Shown here: in pieces, positions 15,814-25,026 of the stretch
How the letters are laid out: each line of letters starts with the position of its first letter
Numbering within the stretch: position 1 is the stretch's first letter
Assembly (NCBI GenBank): GCA_026391805.1
Contig: JAPLDJ010000015.1
Span: forward strand, 186,001 to 250,000
Direction of reading: 5' to 3'
DNA from: Bacteroidota bacterium
Lineage (GTDB): Bacteria; Bacteroidota; Bacteroidia; Bacteroidales; FEN-979
Length of the DNA stretch: 64,000 nucleotides
Notes under the pieces: model-generated
Database searches by the model: none
What the model saw: only the letters and a program-made list of their open reading frames with translations
What the model was told of the DNA's origin: nothing
Translations under genes and position numbers: made by a program

Positions 15814-17517
15814 TTACTTTTTGATCTTGGGCTCCAGGTCTTTCAGGATGGCTTTTGCTTTTTCCGAATAGACAGGATCGGGCGGCTGAATGGCCAGTAC
15901 TTTGTTGCAATATTCAATGGATTTCAGTCCGTACTGCTGATCCTTCGTATCCTTGAACTGGACCAGGTAATAATAGGCCAGGTAAGAATAGGCCTCCATC
16001 AGCTCTTTTGCATATTTCACAGTATCCGTAAGGGCTTTCTGGATCAGGTTTTCATAAACCGGCTTTGCAAGTCCCAGTTTACTGGTGGTGTCGATGTTGA
16101 CCAGGGCAAGGGCCCTCCACCGGTAGCCCTGAACATGCTCCGGCATGAGGGTGTTGTAATAGGCAAGTGTTGTATCCACCTTACCCCAGCTCTTGGTATT
16201 GTAGTAAACCTTCCCGAGGTTGTAATAATCCCCCGGAACTGCTTTGTTCAGGGTGATTTTCAACTTGTAGATTTCGATCGCCCTGTCATATTTTTTCAGC
16301 TTTATCAGCGACATGGCTGCTTCTGAAAGAAGTTCAGCCTTGGTAGTATCAATGTTGAACGCTTTTACAAGAATTTCAAAGGCAGCGGAATCCTGTTTTG
16401 TCTTTGCAAGCAGTCGTCCCAGGTAAGCATAATCGGTTGCCCTGACTTTATCTGGTTTGGCATGCCTGAAGAATTTTTTGCTGTAGATGATCCCCTTTTC
16501 GTACTGGCCGGTTTCAAAATAGGAATAGGCTAGGGCGCGGTTGAGGTCGTTGATGGTTGAATCTGTTTTAAGGACTTCGTTGATCTGGTTAATGGCTTCC
16601 GTATAATTTTTCAGTTCGATCAGGGTGTTCACATACTGGATCCGGGCCTGTGTATTACCTCCGGAAAGCTGCAGAAATTTCTGGTAGTTTTTTTGGGCTT
16701 CTTCATTGCGGTTGGCACGGGAAAGCAGGTAACCCAGTTCCCGGTATGCCGGGGCAAAGGTGGAATCGATCTTTACTACTTCCTGGTAATAGGTCAGTGC
16801 ATCCTTATAATTCCGTGCACGCATCCAGAGCTGTCCAACCCTCAGTTTTGCCATCGGAGATTTGGGATTCAGGCCCTGGGCGATGTTGTAATTATAAATG
16901 GCTTTTGAACCATCATTCAGCATGAATATGTAAGCATCTCCCCTGGTGATGTAAAGGTCAAAATTTTTACTGTCGAGCTTCTCTGCCGTCCTCAGGGCAG
17001 TGAAAACATCAGCCGTATCGTAAACACCTGCCTTGATATAGGCATTGGCAAGCTTGATCCAGACCGTTGCCTGCTTTTCCGGGGCCATCACGATTGTCTT
17101 ATTGGCTTTTGATGGAAGGAGTGAAATGGCCTTGGTGAAATTCTGGTGGGCGGTGGCTTTGTCATCGAGCATCAGGGCAATCTGCCCCTTTCCTACATAA
17201 TTAAGGGGATCTGCAGGATCAACCTGGATTCCCAGGCTGTACAGGAGTGCAGCAGAATCTGATAATTCCTTGAAGGAATTATTCGTCGTATCGGAATAAT
17301 ATTCCTGGAGATAATTCTCCCCGTAATAATAATAGATATCACCATCTTTCGGATTGGACTGTAAAAGAGCCCGAAAAGCCTTGTTTGCATCGGTGAATCG
17401 TTCTGCCCTTGTCAGCTTGAATGCTCCCTGCAGGTCCTGGGCATGGATCCTGGTCCCCGTAAAAAGAATTGAGAAAAACAGTGCAATTCCGATCGTCGTC
17501 TTAAAAGTCGTAGTCAT
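15814..17517 (-). CDS. Secreted tetratricopeptide repeat protein
   Basis: 567 residues with a signal peptide (cleavage after RIHAQ). The rest is built of TPR-type helix pairs; clear units include PKDGDIYYYYGENYLQ, PMAKLRVGQLWMRARNYKDA, APAYRELGYLLSRANRNEEA and YYNLGKVYYNTKSWGKVD. Predicted periplasmic scaffold. Genes of this type commonly sit beside exbB/exbD/tonB and a PstS-like gene in Bacteroidetes, suggesting an accessory role in the TonB motor or its assembly; that role is inference. Starts 10 bases after the pstS-like stop. Confidence 0.85.
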   Translation of the reverse strand: MTTTFKTTIGIALFFSILFTGTRIHAQDLQGAFKLTRAERFTDANKAFRALLQSNPKDGDIYYYYGENYLQEYYSDTTNNSFKELSDSAALLYSLGIQVDPADPLNYVGKGQIALMLDDKATAHQNFTKAISLLPSKANKTIVMAPEKQATVWIKLANAYIKAGVYDTADVFTALRTAEKLDSKNFDLYITRGDAYIFMLNDGSKAIYNYNIAQGLNPKSPMAKLRVGQLWMRARNYKDALTYYQEVVKIDSTFAPAYRELGYLLSRANRNEEAQKNYQKFLQLSGGNTQARIQYVNTLIELKNYTEAINQINEVLKTDSTINDLNRALAYSYFETGQYEKGIIYSKKFFRHAKPDKVRATDYAYLGRLLAKTKQDSAAFEILVKAFNIDTTKAELLSEAAMSLIKLKKYDRAIEIYKLKITLNKAVPGDYYNLGKVYYNTKSWGKVDTTLAYYNTLMPEHVQGYRWRALALVNIDTTSKLGLAKPVYENLIQKALTDTVKYAKELMEAYSYLAYYYLVQFKDTKDQQYGLKSIEYCNKVLAIQPPDPVYSEKAKAILKDLEPKIKK

Positions 17518-17527
17518 AGTATCATTC

Positions 17528-18490
17528 TTAAAATTTATTTTTCACTTCAACAAGCCGGACAGGCATTGCAGCAGGAACCATGCCAGAATGCAACACGATG
17601 AACTGCCCTTTTTCTCCTGCAATAAAAGCGGAAATGCCGTATGCAAGCCCCGTATACACCTGCCGGTTGATGCAGAAAACTTCCCGGGTAAACGGATAAA
17701 AACCTTGCGCAATGTATGCAGGATGAGGGGTATAAAATTCGCTTCCCGGATCGGTATGGCCCGGCGCGCTGATGCCGGCCACTTTCACCCTTTTAAGGAA
17801 AGAATGCGATACTGTATCTGCCTTATCGCTCACCCAGTTGACACTGATCACGCCAATCGCCCCTTTATTCTTTTCAACAAAACTGATCACTTCCGCGTTG
17901 TTGTGCACCGCGAAACATACTTCCGGCAATTTCTGCAGGTTGAATTTTTCCCTGAAATAACGGGTGTTACAGGATTTATAATTGTCAAAGACAATCTTCA
18001 GTTCTGTCAGTTTTGATGAAGGATTGATCTCTTTCCAGGTTTTGATCTTTCCTTCGAAGATCTTCCTGGCCTGATCGAAGAAAAGTGTACTGTCGGGATT
18101 TTCCCGGTTTACGATCAGGGTTACGGCATCGTAGGCGATTTTTGTGGTTTTGGGAAAGACCTGTTGGGAATTCAATTGTTTCTCTTCATCTGCAGTCAGT
18201 TTTCTGCTGATAACGATGAGCGATACCGAATCTTTCATGAAAGCGTTGATGATGTCGGCTTCGCTCCTGCACATCGTATCAACCTTTGCATAGGTGTATA
18301 GTGACTGAAAGGTATACAATTCCGCATCCATCAGAAGGCTGTAGGAATCATCGTAACCAATCTTGAATTTTCCGGAAGTTGGTGAATCTGCATCCGTGGA
18401 TTTTATTCCTCCTCCGCCGCATCCTGAAAGGAACAGAATTCCGCATATGACAAAAAACCCCGCAAAACGGGATAAGACGAATTTGTTCAT
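17528..18490 (-). CDS. PstS-like periplasmic substrate-binding lipoprotein
   Basis: 320 residues from the ATG at 18490, which begins a clear lipoprotein signal (MNKFVLSRFAGFFVICGIL, then LSGCGGGG); an in-frame start farther upstream (18628) would hide it. The body matches PBP-like phosphate-binding proteins (VTLIVNREN, GKIKTWKEIN, SGYRYFRE-like region, NKGAIGVISVNW, AQGFYPFTREVF). No pstCAB transport genes follow; instead it precedes the TPR and exbB genes, so it may act in TonB energy transduction rather than phosphate uptake. Confidence 0.8.
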   Translation of the reverse strand: MNKFVLSRFAGFFVICGILFLSGCGGGGIKSTDADSPTSGKFKIGYDDSYSLLMDAELYTFQSLYTYAKVDTMCRSEADIINAFMKDSVSLIVISRKLTADEEKQLNSQQVFPKTTKIAYDAVTLIVNRENPDSTLFFDQARKIFEGKIKTWKEINPSSKLTELKIVFDNYKSCNTRYFREKFNLQKLPEVCFAVHNNAEVISFVEKNKGAIGVISVNWVSDKADTVSHSFLKRVKVAGISAPGHTDPGSEFYTPHPAYIAQGFYPFTREVFCINRQVYTGLAYGISAFIAGEKGQFIVLHSGMVPAAMPVRLVEVKNKF

Positions 18491-18541
18491 TTTCTGTAAG
18501 GATAATCCTGCCAAAACTAATGTTTTCCTTAGATCAGAACA

Positions 18542-18574
18542 CAAAAATATCAAATTTATTTTCTGAAACGCCAA
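18542..18574 (-). promoter_or_regulatory. Candidate promoter for pstS-like gene
   Basis: On the minus strand TATTTTTG (18542-18549) has a TTG 22 bases upstream, close to the phylum's -33/-7 spacing. The transcript would start about 45 bases before the lipoprotein ATG. Confidence 0.45.
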
Positions 18575-18655
18575 ATTTTGCTGATAATTGATGCAATTTT
18601 GAGAAAAAAAAGCGGAGGGGGGGGTCATGCAGGAATAAACTTTCTTTTTATGAGC

Positions 18656-18687
18656 TCATCAACTCATCAACTCATCAGTTCATCCGC
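18656..18687. repeat. Octamer array
   Basis: Four 8-base units: tcatcaac, tcatcaac, tcatcagt, tcatccgc. Intergenic, between the upstream side of the pstS-like gene and the stop of the small membrane protein gene. Confidence 0.75.
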
Positions 18688-18702
18688 TGATTAAGGCTTC
18701 AG

Positions 18703-18912
18703 CTATTCTTCTTCTCTTTCCTTTCTTTCTTCCCTTGCTTTTGTGAAAATTCTTGCCAGCCGCCATCCTCCGTAAAGGAAAAGGAAAACGGCAAAAATCA
18801 CCTTGATCTCTTTTGGCAGATTATTGAACCTGGGGCTTATGAGCAGATATGCCCCCAGCAGGAAGTACATCACGACAACGGCAATTGAAAACAGTTTCCA
18901 GTATTTTGCCAT
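18703..18912 (-). CDS. Small two-helix membrane protein, unknown function
   Basis: 69 residues from the ATG at 18912, following the upstream gene's stop by 7 bases. Two hydrophobic helices (about 7-26 and 37-53) and a charged C-terminus (TKAREERKEREEE). I do not recognise the family. Being in the same direction and very close to the next gene upstream, it is probably co-transcribed with it. Confidence 0.6.
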   Translation of the reverse strand: MAKYWKLFSIAVVVMYFLLGAYLLISPRFNNLPKEIKVIFAVFLFLYGGWRLARIFTKAREERKEREEE

Positions 18913-18919
18913 GATGGTA

Positions 18920-19249
18920 TTATTTTGCCACCATCCAGTAAGGAAGATCCTGATCGGCCGGCCACTGGTTCCAGTAAGCCTGTGTAACGACATTTCCGTC
19001 GGTGCGTTTCAGCTTCTGCTCGAAAAGGGTAATCATCGGGTTGAACCTGATGTCAGTCACGCCCAGGACCATTGTTTCCAGCTGAGTTCCTTCCTTTGAT
19101 TTCTCCTTTTCAGCTTTCACCTCAAACCCGTTCTGCACAAGAATTCCTTTCAGAAAGAGGCAGCGGTTTTCGTTCAATCCTGTTTCAACCACGGTACAAC
19201 GAATCCCTTCAATTTCCGCGACGGTGTGTTTTCCTTTGTTCAATGCCAT
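18920..19249 (-). CDS. Conserved-looking small soluble protein, unknown function
   Basis: 109 residues if started at MALNKGKHTVAEIEG (19249); a longer start at 19279 adds ten residues. Mixed alpha/beta composition, charged, no signal or helix. Contains GLNENRCLFLKGIL and ending DLPYWMVAK. Not recognised. It sits directly below the candidate structured RNA (19301-19481), so that RNA could be its leader. Confidence 0.6.
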   Translation of the reverse strand: MALNKGKHTVAEIEGIRCTVVETGLNENRCLFLKGILVQNGFEVKAEKEKSKEGTQLETMVLGVTDIRFNPMITLFEQKLKRTDGNVVTQAYWNQWPADQDLPYWMVAK

Positions 19250-19294
19250 GAATTCCGGTATTAATGTTTTGTCGTGCAAACTTACGGGAATTTT

Positions 19295-19356
19295 TTAAAT
19301 AAAAAACCTGGTTCTTTGACCCCTGCCCTGATGTAGCAGGTTAACAAAGAACCAGG
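19295..19356 (-). terminator. Strong intrinsic terminator
   Basis: On the minus strand a perfect 12-bp stem (cctggttctttg; plus-strand arms 19307-19318 and 19345-19356) is followed by TTTTTTA. It closes the candidate RNA and isolates it from the gene at 19249. Confidence 0.85.
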
Positions 19357-19481
19357 TAGAAATCCCTCCTTTTTTCCGGGTCTCCTGTTTGCCTGAAAGG
19401 CGATGTTGAACCCGAGATGCAATGACTCTTAAATGTCTTTTTCGTGCCTCAGGAACATACAGGAATACCCTCGTATGCAGC
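19301..19481 (-). ncRNA. Candidate small structured RNA (~180 nt)
   Basis: A full-match promoter (TTGACA-type -33 and TATATTTG -7, 20 bases apart) starts transcription near 19481 on the minus strand, and a 12-bp-stem terminator ends it near 19301. Between are two hairpins: a 5' one with GTGC...GCAC and CATAC...GTATG stems, and a middle one with CGGGT...ACCCG closed over GCCT...AGGC. An AGGAGGG tract follows. It does not match 6S, tmRNA, SRP or RNase P as far as I can tell. It could be a free-standing sRNA or an attenuating leader of the gene at 19249. Confidence 0.55.
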
Positions 19482-19485
19482 ACGG

Positions 19486-19516
19486 CAAATATAGGGCATT
19501 TATCACCCTGTGTCAA
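19486..19516 (-). promoter_or_regulatory. Bacteroidetes-type promoter for the candidate RNA
   Basis: Minus-strand TTG (within TTGACA, 19511-19516) lies 20 bases upstream of TATATTTG (19486-19493), matching the phylum consensus TTG-N19-21-TAnnTTTG. Confidence 0.7.
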
Positions 19517-19716
19517 GTAAATTCTGGAAATTATTTTTAACAATGACCCAACAGAATGATTTAGCGTACTGATCTTGCTGGCTTTTAAAATGTTGGATAA
19601 AAGAATTTTTTTATATAGGATGTCAAATTTTGATACAACTAACCCTTCCAATTCAAGGGGAAAAGCCGGGTGAAGTATCTTAAGAGATAAAAAATGAAAG
19701 CCGGATGGAAGCTATC

Positions 19717-21126
19717 CTAATAGATCCCGTAACTCAGTTTGAGGATAAACTCATAGACCGGACTTGCAAAACCGATGATCAGGATACCGGCGATACAGAT
19801 GGCCAGTCCCAGTCTTGTATATCCATCGCTCTTGAAATATCCGATCGGTTGGTCGCTCCGGTTCAGGAACATGGCCTTTATGATAAGCAGGTAGTAATAG
19901 AGGGAGACGATCGTGTTCAGCACTGCGATCAGGACCAGGATGTAGAGCCCCTGTTTGGCGGCTGCAGCGAACAAAAAGAATTTCCCGAAGAAGCCGGCGA
20001 TCGGCGGGATCCCTGCAAGGGAGAACAGTGCCAGCATCATGGTCAGGCTGAGCATGGGATTCGTGCGGTAGAAACCGTCATAATCGTCAATGCTTTCTTT
20101 CCCGGTTTTATTGGAAATGATCGTTGCAACGCCGAACGCGCCGAGATTGGAGAAAATATAGATCAGCACGAAATAGATTACCGTGGTCATTCCAAGCTGG
20201 CTCTGGCCAATGATACCGAGCAGGATGAAACCTGCCTGGGCGATGGAGGAGAAAGCGAGGAAACGTTTGATGTTGCGCTGGCGCATGGCAAAAAGGTTAC
20301 CCATGGTCATGGTCAGGATGGCGATGACGTATATCACATCCCTCCACATCAGGGCGATCTTTGCAAACACTGTGTAAAGGATGATTGTGAAAATGAATAC
20401 GGCGGCTCCTTTTGAAATAACCGAAAGGTACGATGTCACATTGATCGGGGCGCCTTCGTATACGTCGGCTGCCCAGAGGTGGAACGGTACGAGGGAGATC
20501 TTAAATGCCATTCCCGCAAAGAAGAAGATAAAGGCCAGGATCTGGAGGGGTGTTGACTGAAAGGTTGCAGCCACTTCGGGGAAGTAGACCGTGCCTGTAG
20601 TTCCGTAGATCATGGAAAGACCATATAAAAGAATACCGGATGAGAGCGCCGACATGAAGATCAGTTTCACCCCGGCTTCGGCTGATTTTTCCTTGTAGCG
20701 TTCGAAAGCGGCCAGTGTTGCGATCGGGATAGTAGCCAGTTCAAGACCGAGGTAGAACATCAGAAAATCTCCCGATGAGATCATGTAATCCATCCCGATC
20801 AGCGTGGAGAGCAGGAGGATGAAAAACTCGCTGATCTTCTCTTTCTGATCATCAAGCTTAAGCCATGAAACCGATTGTATAAAGACGATCAGCACCCCGA
20901 TGTTCAGGATGTTCTTCATCAGCAGGATGAGGGCAGAGGTCCCGTACATGCCGCCGAAGAGCACGCCGGTGGGGCCGGGGATGAAGCCGGCAGCCGTCAC
21001 CAGGGCCATCAGGAGTATGGCCGGGAGGATGATTTTATGCTTTTTGTCGTGTGGAAGAAAGATCTCGATCAGCAAAAGAATTACCGTGATGGCAATCAGC
21101 AGCAATTCATGTCTCATTATAAGCAT
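19717..21126 (-). CDS. nuoN: NADH-quinone oxidoreductase subunit N
   Basis: 469 residues, about 13-14 membrane helices, an Mrp-antiporter-like proton-pumping subunit of complex I. Family features: the conserved Lys in the FKISLVPFHLWAADVYEGAP segment and the AGIPPIAGFFGKFFLF helix. An alternative ATG three codons later (21117) is equally plausible. Last gene of the nuo operon, 68 bases after nuoM. Confidence 0.95.
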   Translation of the reverse strand: MLIMRHELLLIAITVILLLIEIFLPHDKKHKIILPAILLMALVTAAGFIPGPTGVLFGGMYGTSALILLMKNILNIGVLIVFIQSVSWLKLDDQKEKISEFFILLLSTLIGMDYMISSGDFLMFYLGLELATIPIATLAAFERYKEKSAEAGVKLIFMSALSSGILLYGLSMIYGTTGTVYFPEVAATFQSTPLQILAFIFFFAGMAFKISLVPFHLWAADVYEGAPINVTSYLSVISKGAAVFIFTIILYTVFAKIALMWRDVIYVIAILTMTMGNLFAMRQRNIKRFLAFSSIAQAGFILLGIIGQSQLGMTTVIYFVLIYIFSNLGAFGVATIISNKTGKESIDDYDGFYRTNPMLSLTMMLALFSLAGIPPIAGFFGKFFLFAAAAKQGLYILVLIAVLNTIVSLYYYLLIIKAMFLNRSDQPIGYFKSDGYTRLGLAICIAGILIIGFASPVYEFILKLSYGIY

Positions 21127-21194
21127 CGGTCCTTGTTTTTATTGATATTCAGCTCTTATTCTATATTCATTTCCTATAAGGAAAATTGCACTTT

Positions 21195-22703
21195 TTAATG
21201 TACCGGGCCCGCCAGCAATAAACGTTGTATGATGGGGCCCAGGCCTCCGCTGATCATTTCCGACAACCATAGCGGTGCAAGTCCGATGGCCGTGATCCCG
21301 AAGATCAGCACACCGGTACTGAGCCGCTCGTGCCACTTTGCATCGGTGAGGTGCTCGTAATGTTCGTTCTTGATCTTTCCCAGTAACAGAATGCCGATCA
21401 CGCGAAGGATGTAGACGGCTGTCACCACGATAGAAGAAACCCCGATGATGGTAGCCACCCTGTGGAACGTATCCACATTCTGGAAAGCGCCGACGAAGAT
21501 GGTCATTTCGGCCACAAATCCGCTGAACCCCGGAAGCCCCAGGGAGGCAAGACCGCCGATGACATAGGCCACGCCGAGGAACGGCATTACCTTCATCAGT
21601 CCGCCCATCTCATTGATGTATCGGGTATGTGTTCGTCCGTAAATCATCCCGATCAGGGCAAAGAAGAGGGCCGTCATGATGCCATGGGAGATCATCTGGA
21701 GGATGGCTCCGTCCATGGCCGTTTTATTGAACATCAGGATCGCAAAGAGCACCATACCGCAATGGCTCACCGAAGAGTAAGCATTGATGTATTTGAGGTC
21801 TTTCTGCCAGACCGCCCCGAAAGCGCCATAAATAACGCTGATGGTTGTCAGGATGATAAAGATCCAGCCCAGTTCATGAGCTGCCTCCGGCAGAAGGAAT
21901 ACGGCAACGCGGAAACAACCGTAGCCCCCGAGTTTCATCAGAACCCCTGCGTGGAGCATGGATACTGCTGTGGGGGCAGAGGCATGCCCGTCGGGCGACC
22001 AGGTGTGGAACGGGAAAAGGGCGCCCAGCACACCAAAACCTACAAAGAGGAACGGGAAAAAGAATTTCTGGACATCCACCGGGATATGAACTTTGGAAAT
22101 ATCGAGAATGCTCCAGGTCAGCTGGCCCCCCGATGGATTTGAATGGAAATAGAGGCCCAGCAGCCCGACCATGATCAGGGCGGATCCGCCCATCAGCATA
22201 AGCGTCAGCTTCATGGCTGAATATTCCCTCGGTCCGCTTCCCCAGATGCCGATCAGAAGGTACATCGGGATAACGGCAAGCTCATAAAAGAGGAACAGCG
22301 TAAAGAGGTCGAGTGAAATGAAGAACCCGAACACCCCGGACGAAAGAAGGATCAGGGAGATAAAGAACTCCTTTGTCAGTTCTTCGACTTCCCAGGAAGC
22401 GAAGACGCCGGCAAAGATGACAATGGAGGTGAGGCCGATCATGGCGACGGAAATGCCGTCAACCCCGACAAGGTAATGAATGTTCAGGCTCGGGAACCAG
22501 ACCACGTCTTTCACAAAAAGCATTTCTGCAGTATTTCCTGCATTGCGTTCCATCAGGAAATGGATGATGAGGTAAGCAGCCATAAGCAACTGAATCCCCA
22601 TGCCGATAGCAGCGGCCCATTTGACCTGTTTGTGGTCTTTGCAAAACACGATCCCGATCATCGTGATAACAGGGATAACAATAAATAAGGTCAGGATATC
22701 CAT
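21195..22703 (-). CDS. nuoM: NADH-quinone oxidoreductase subunit M
   Basis: 502 residues with ~14 membrane helices; antiporter-like pumping subunit. Diagnostic stretches: FYELAVIPMYLLIGIWG with the conserved Glu, LFPFHTWSPDGHASAPTAVS, YSSVSHCGMV and GLPGFSGFVAE. Begins 12 bases after nuoL. Confidence 0.96.
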   Translation of the reverse strand: MDILTLFIVIPVITMIGIVFCKDHKQVKWAAAIGMGIQLLMAAYLIIHFLMERNAGNTAEMLFVKDVVWFPSLNIHYLVGVDGISVAMIGLTSIVIFAGVFASWEVEELTKEFFISLILLSSGVFGFFISLDLFTLFLFYELAVIPMYLLIGIWGSGPREYSAMKLTLMLMGGSALIMVGLLGLYFHSNPSGGQLTWSILDISKVHIPVDVQKFFFPFLFVGFGVLGALFPFHTWSPDGHASAPTAVSMLHAGVLMKLGGYGCFRVAVFLLPEAAHELGWIFIILTTISVIYGAFGAVWQKDLKYINAYSSVSHCGMVLFAILMFNKTAMDGAILQMISHGIMTALFFALIGMIYGRTHTRYINEMGGLMKVMPFLGVAYVIGGLASLGLPGFSGFVAEMTIFVGAFQNVDTFHRVATIIGVSSIVVTAVYILRVIGILLLGKIKNEHYEHLTDAKWHERLSTGVLIFGITAIGLAPLWLSEMISGGLGPIIQRLLLAGPVH

Positions 22704-22715
22704 TCGTTCAACAGT

Positions 22716-24632
22716 TTATAAAGTCCATAAATAAATGAATGCCAGCGCCAGTCCTATGGCACCCGAAACGAAGATCCAGGCATATTGCTGCAGCTGTCCC
22801 GACTGCATGCCTTTGATGCGTGTGGAGACCTCGTTGGTAACATAGGAGATCCCGTTCATTGAACCATCCACGATATGGCGGTCGAACCAGGCAACAGGAC
22901 GTGAAACATAATTGAAAAGGATTTTTTTGGTGATGAAAAGGTAGATCTCGTCGATATAGAATTTGCGGAATGCCGCACGGTAAAATCCTCCGAGCGATCT
23001 GGAAATCGTTTCCGGAATGTTTGTTTCCTTCATGTAAAACATCATGGCGGTAAGGGCTCCGAGCACACCCACCAGCACAGCCGGGATGGCAACGGCAAAG
23101 TCGATGTGGGAAGCAAAAGGCTTTCCGTCGGAAGTAACAAATGAAGAGAACGGGATGAAACCGGCAAAGACCGCTCCGAGTGCAAGCAATATCAGCGGGA
23201 TGGTCATAACTTTCGGAGCTTCATGCGGGGTGTGATGATACTGCTGCTGTTTCCCCCAGAAGATCGAGAAATAAAGCCGGAACATATAAAAAGCCGTCAG
23301 CGCCGAGATGATCAACCCGAGGATAAAGAGCATCATGCTTTTTTCATGTCCTGCGGCGAGGATCTCATCCTTGCTGAAGAAACCGGCCAGCGGAGGTATA
23401 CCGGCAATGGAAAGACAGGCAATGAGAAAGGTGATGTGGGTGATGGGAAGGTGTTTCCGCAATCCGCCCATATCGTTCATGTAATTGCTGTGAACGGCAT
23501 GAATGATGGCGCCTGCGGCAAGGAATAAGAGGGCTTTGAAGAAGGCATGGGTGAACAGGTGGAACATGGAGGCCATGAATCCGAGTCCTTCCTCTGCGCC
23601 ATATCCTGAAACTCCGAGTGCAAACATCATCAGTCCGATCTGCGACATGGTAGAATAGGCCAGCACACGTTTGATGTCATACTGCGTGCAGGCGATCACA
23701 GCTGCGAAGATCGAGCTGAAGGCGCCTACGCACATAACGACATCCAGCGCAACAGGCGCTGAAAAATGAAAGATCGGGAACATGCGGGCCACCAGGTAAA
23801 CCCCGGCAACCACCATCGTGGCAGCGTGGATCAACGCGGAAACCGGCGTGGGACCTTCCATGGCATCGGGCAGCCAGATGTGCAGCGGGAACATGGCTGA
23901 TTTACCGGCGCCGCCCATGAAGATGAAGATCATCGACCATGTCATGGTGGAAAGCCCGAGGAACATGATGCCGCTCCCCTGTGTGATGGCTACTCCGTTC
24001 GGATCGGTCAGGGTCAGGAAATCAAAAGTACCTGTATTAAAGGAGAGGAGCAGGATCCCGATCAGGAATCCGAGATCCGCAAAACGGGTAACGATAAAGG
24101 CCTTCTTTGAAGCGGCCACGGCCGTATCCCTTGTATAATAAAACCCGATCAGCAAATAGGACGATACCCCCACGAGTTCCCAGAAAATGTACATCTGGAA
24201 GATGTTCGTTGCCACTACCAGTCCGAGCATCGAAAAGCTGAACAGCGAAAGCATCGAGAAAAACCGCATGTAGCCCTTCTCCCCCTGCATATACCCGATG
24301 CTGTAAAGATGGACCATGAAGGAGACGGTCGTGATCACGATCAGCATCATCACGGAAATGGGATCCAAAAGGACCCCGAGATCAATGTGCAGCTTTTCGG
24401 TCAGCTTCAGCCAGACAGTATTGTAGCCGATGATCTTTCCGAACACATCTCCAGTTTTCCCGACAACAAAAAAGTACTGGTAAGCGGTATAATACGATAA
24501 TGCCATGGAGGCAAAAAGCCCGCTTGTTCCAACAACACCGGAGACCAGTGGCTTGAATTTATGTCCAAAAAATCCGATCAGGATGAAAAGGAAGAAAGGA
24601 ATAAGGACGATCCAGACAGTGTAAGTGAACAT
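22716..24632 (-). CDS. nuoL: NADH-quinone oxidoreductase subunit L
   Basis: 638 residues, the largest membrane subunit, with ~16 helices and the C-terminal lateral helix expected from this length. Family stretches: FWELVGVSSYLLIGFYY, GKSAMFPLHIWLPDAMEGPT, YSTMSQIGLMMFALG and GIPPLAGFFSKDEIL. It is a proton-pumping antiporter-like unit at the end of the membrane arm. Confidence 0.96.
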   Translation of the reverse strand: MFTYTVWIVLIPFFLFILIGFFGHKFKPLVSGVVGTSGLFASMALSYYTAYQYFFVVGKTGDVFGKIIGYNTVWLKLTEKLHIDLGVLLDPISVMMLIVITTVSFMVHLYSIGYMQGEKGYMRFFSMLSLFSFSMLGLVVATNIFQMYIFWELVGVSSYLLIGFYYTRDTAVAASKKAFIVTRFADLGFLIGILLLSFNTGTFDFLTLTDPNGVAITQGSGIMFLGLSTMTWSMIFIFMGGAGKSAMFPLHIWLPDAMEGPTPVSALIHAATMVVAGVYLVARMFPIFHFSAPVALDVVMCVGAFSSIFAAVIACTQYDIKRVLAYSTMSQIGLMMFALGVSGYGAEEGLGFMASMFHLFTHAFFKALLFLAAGAIIHAVHSNYMNDMGGLRKHLPITHITFLIACLSIAGIPPLAGFFSKDEILAAGHEKSMMLFILGLIISALTAFYMFRLYFSIFWGKQQQYHHTPHEAPKVMTIPLILLALGAVFAGFIPFSSFVTSDGKPFASHIDFAVAIPAVLVGVLGALTAMMFYMKETNIPETISRSLGGFYRAAFRKFYIDEIYLFITKKILFNYVSRPVAWFDRHIVDGSMNGISYVTNEVSTRIKGMQSGQLQQYAWIFVSGAIGLALAFIYLWTL

Positions 24633-24654
24633 ATTTTATCGATTTACGATTTAG

Positions 24655-24705
24655 CCCCTACCCCGTCCCTCCCCCTGCAGGTGGAGGGAGTAAGGGAGGA
24701 GGCTG
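24655..24705. repeat. C/G-rich palindrome between nuoK and nuoL
   Basis: The gap contains ccctccccctgcaggtggaggg, an inverted repeat centred on ctgcag like the one at 6184-6209, with extra cctacccc/gggaggagg flanks. It may be a REP-like intergenic repeat; two copies in the window suggest a family. Confidence 0.5.
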
Positions 24706-24708
24706 AAA

Positions 24709-25026
24709 TTAATACTTCATTTCCTTCATGTTTTCGACGTCGATGTTGACAAGACGACGATATATATTGATGATGATGGCGATCGCAACGGATGCTTCGG
24801 CTGCTGCCACGGCAATAATGAAAACCGTGAAGAACATACCTTCCAGGTGCTCGGGATAAAGCAGCTTGTTGAATGCCACAAAATTGATGTTCACCGAATT
24901 CAGGATGAGCTCAAGCGACATCAGTATCGTGATCAGGTTTTTCCTGACAAGAAAACCATAAATGCCAACAAAAAACATGATGGTGGCCAGGATCAGGAAC
25001 CAGGTTAAGGGAACTCCTTCAAACAT
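24709..25026 (-). CDS. nuoK: NADH-quinone oxidoreductase subunit K
   Basis: 105 residues, three membrane helices (about 7-26, 31-50, 64-88). The conserved Glu residues of the proton path are in ILMSLELILNSVNINF and AAAEASVAIAI. Normal length. A 112-base gap with two small inverted repeats separates it from nuoJ. Confidence 0.95.
   Translation of the reverse strand: MFEGVPLTWFLILATIMFFVGIYGFLVRKNLITILMSLELILNSVNINFVAFNKLLYPEHLEGMFFTVFIIAVAAAEASVAIAIIINIYRRLVNIDVENMKEMKY

Larger units (their letters stand above)
19250..19716. other. Intergenic region containing a candidate structured RNA
   Basis: 467 bases without a supported protein gene. The minus strand carries a promoter-like pair, two internal hairpins and a strong terminator (listed separately). 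The remaining 19520-19716 is AT-rich and without recognised features; it lies downstream of nuoN. Confidence 0.7.

Noticed and set aside
19381-19450. tRNA- or tmRNA-like T-loop (GGGTTCAAC) on the minus strand
   Set aside because: No acceptor stem, anticodon arm or matching T-stem could be drawn.
19295-19651. 118-residue minus-strand frame over the candidate RNA
   Set aside because: It crosses the promoter, hairpins and terminator and has no homology-like features; RNA explanation fits better.
19705-20415. 236-residue plus-strand open frame opposite nuoN
   Set aside because: Antisense shadow with skewed composition (Asp/Glu/Gln/His rich), as expected opposite a membrane-protein gene.
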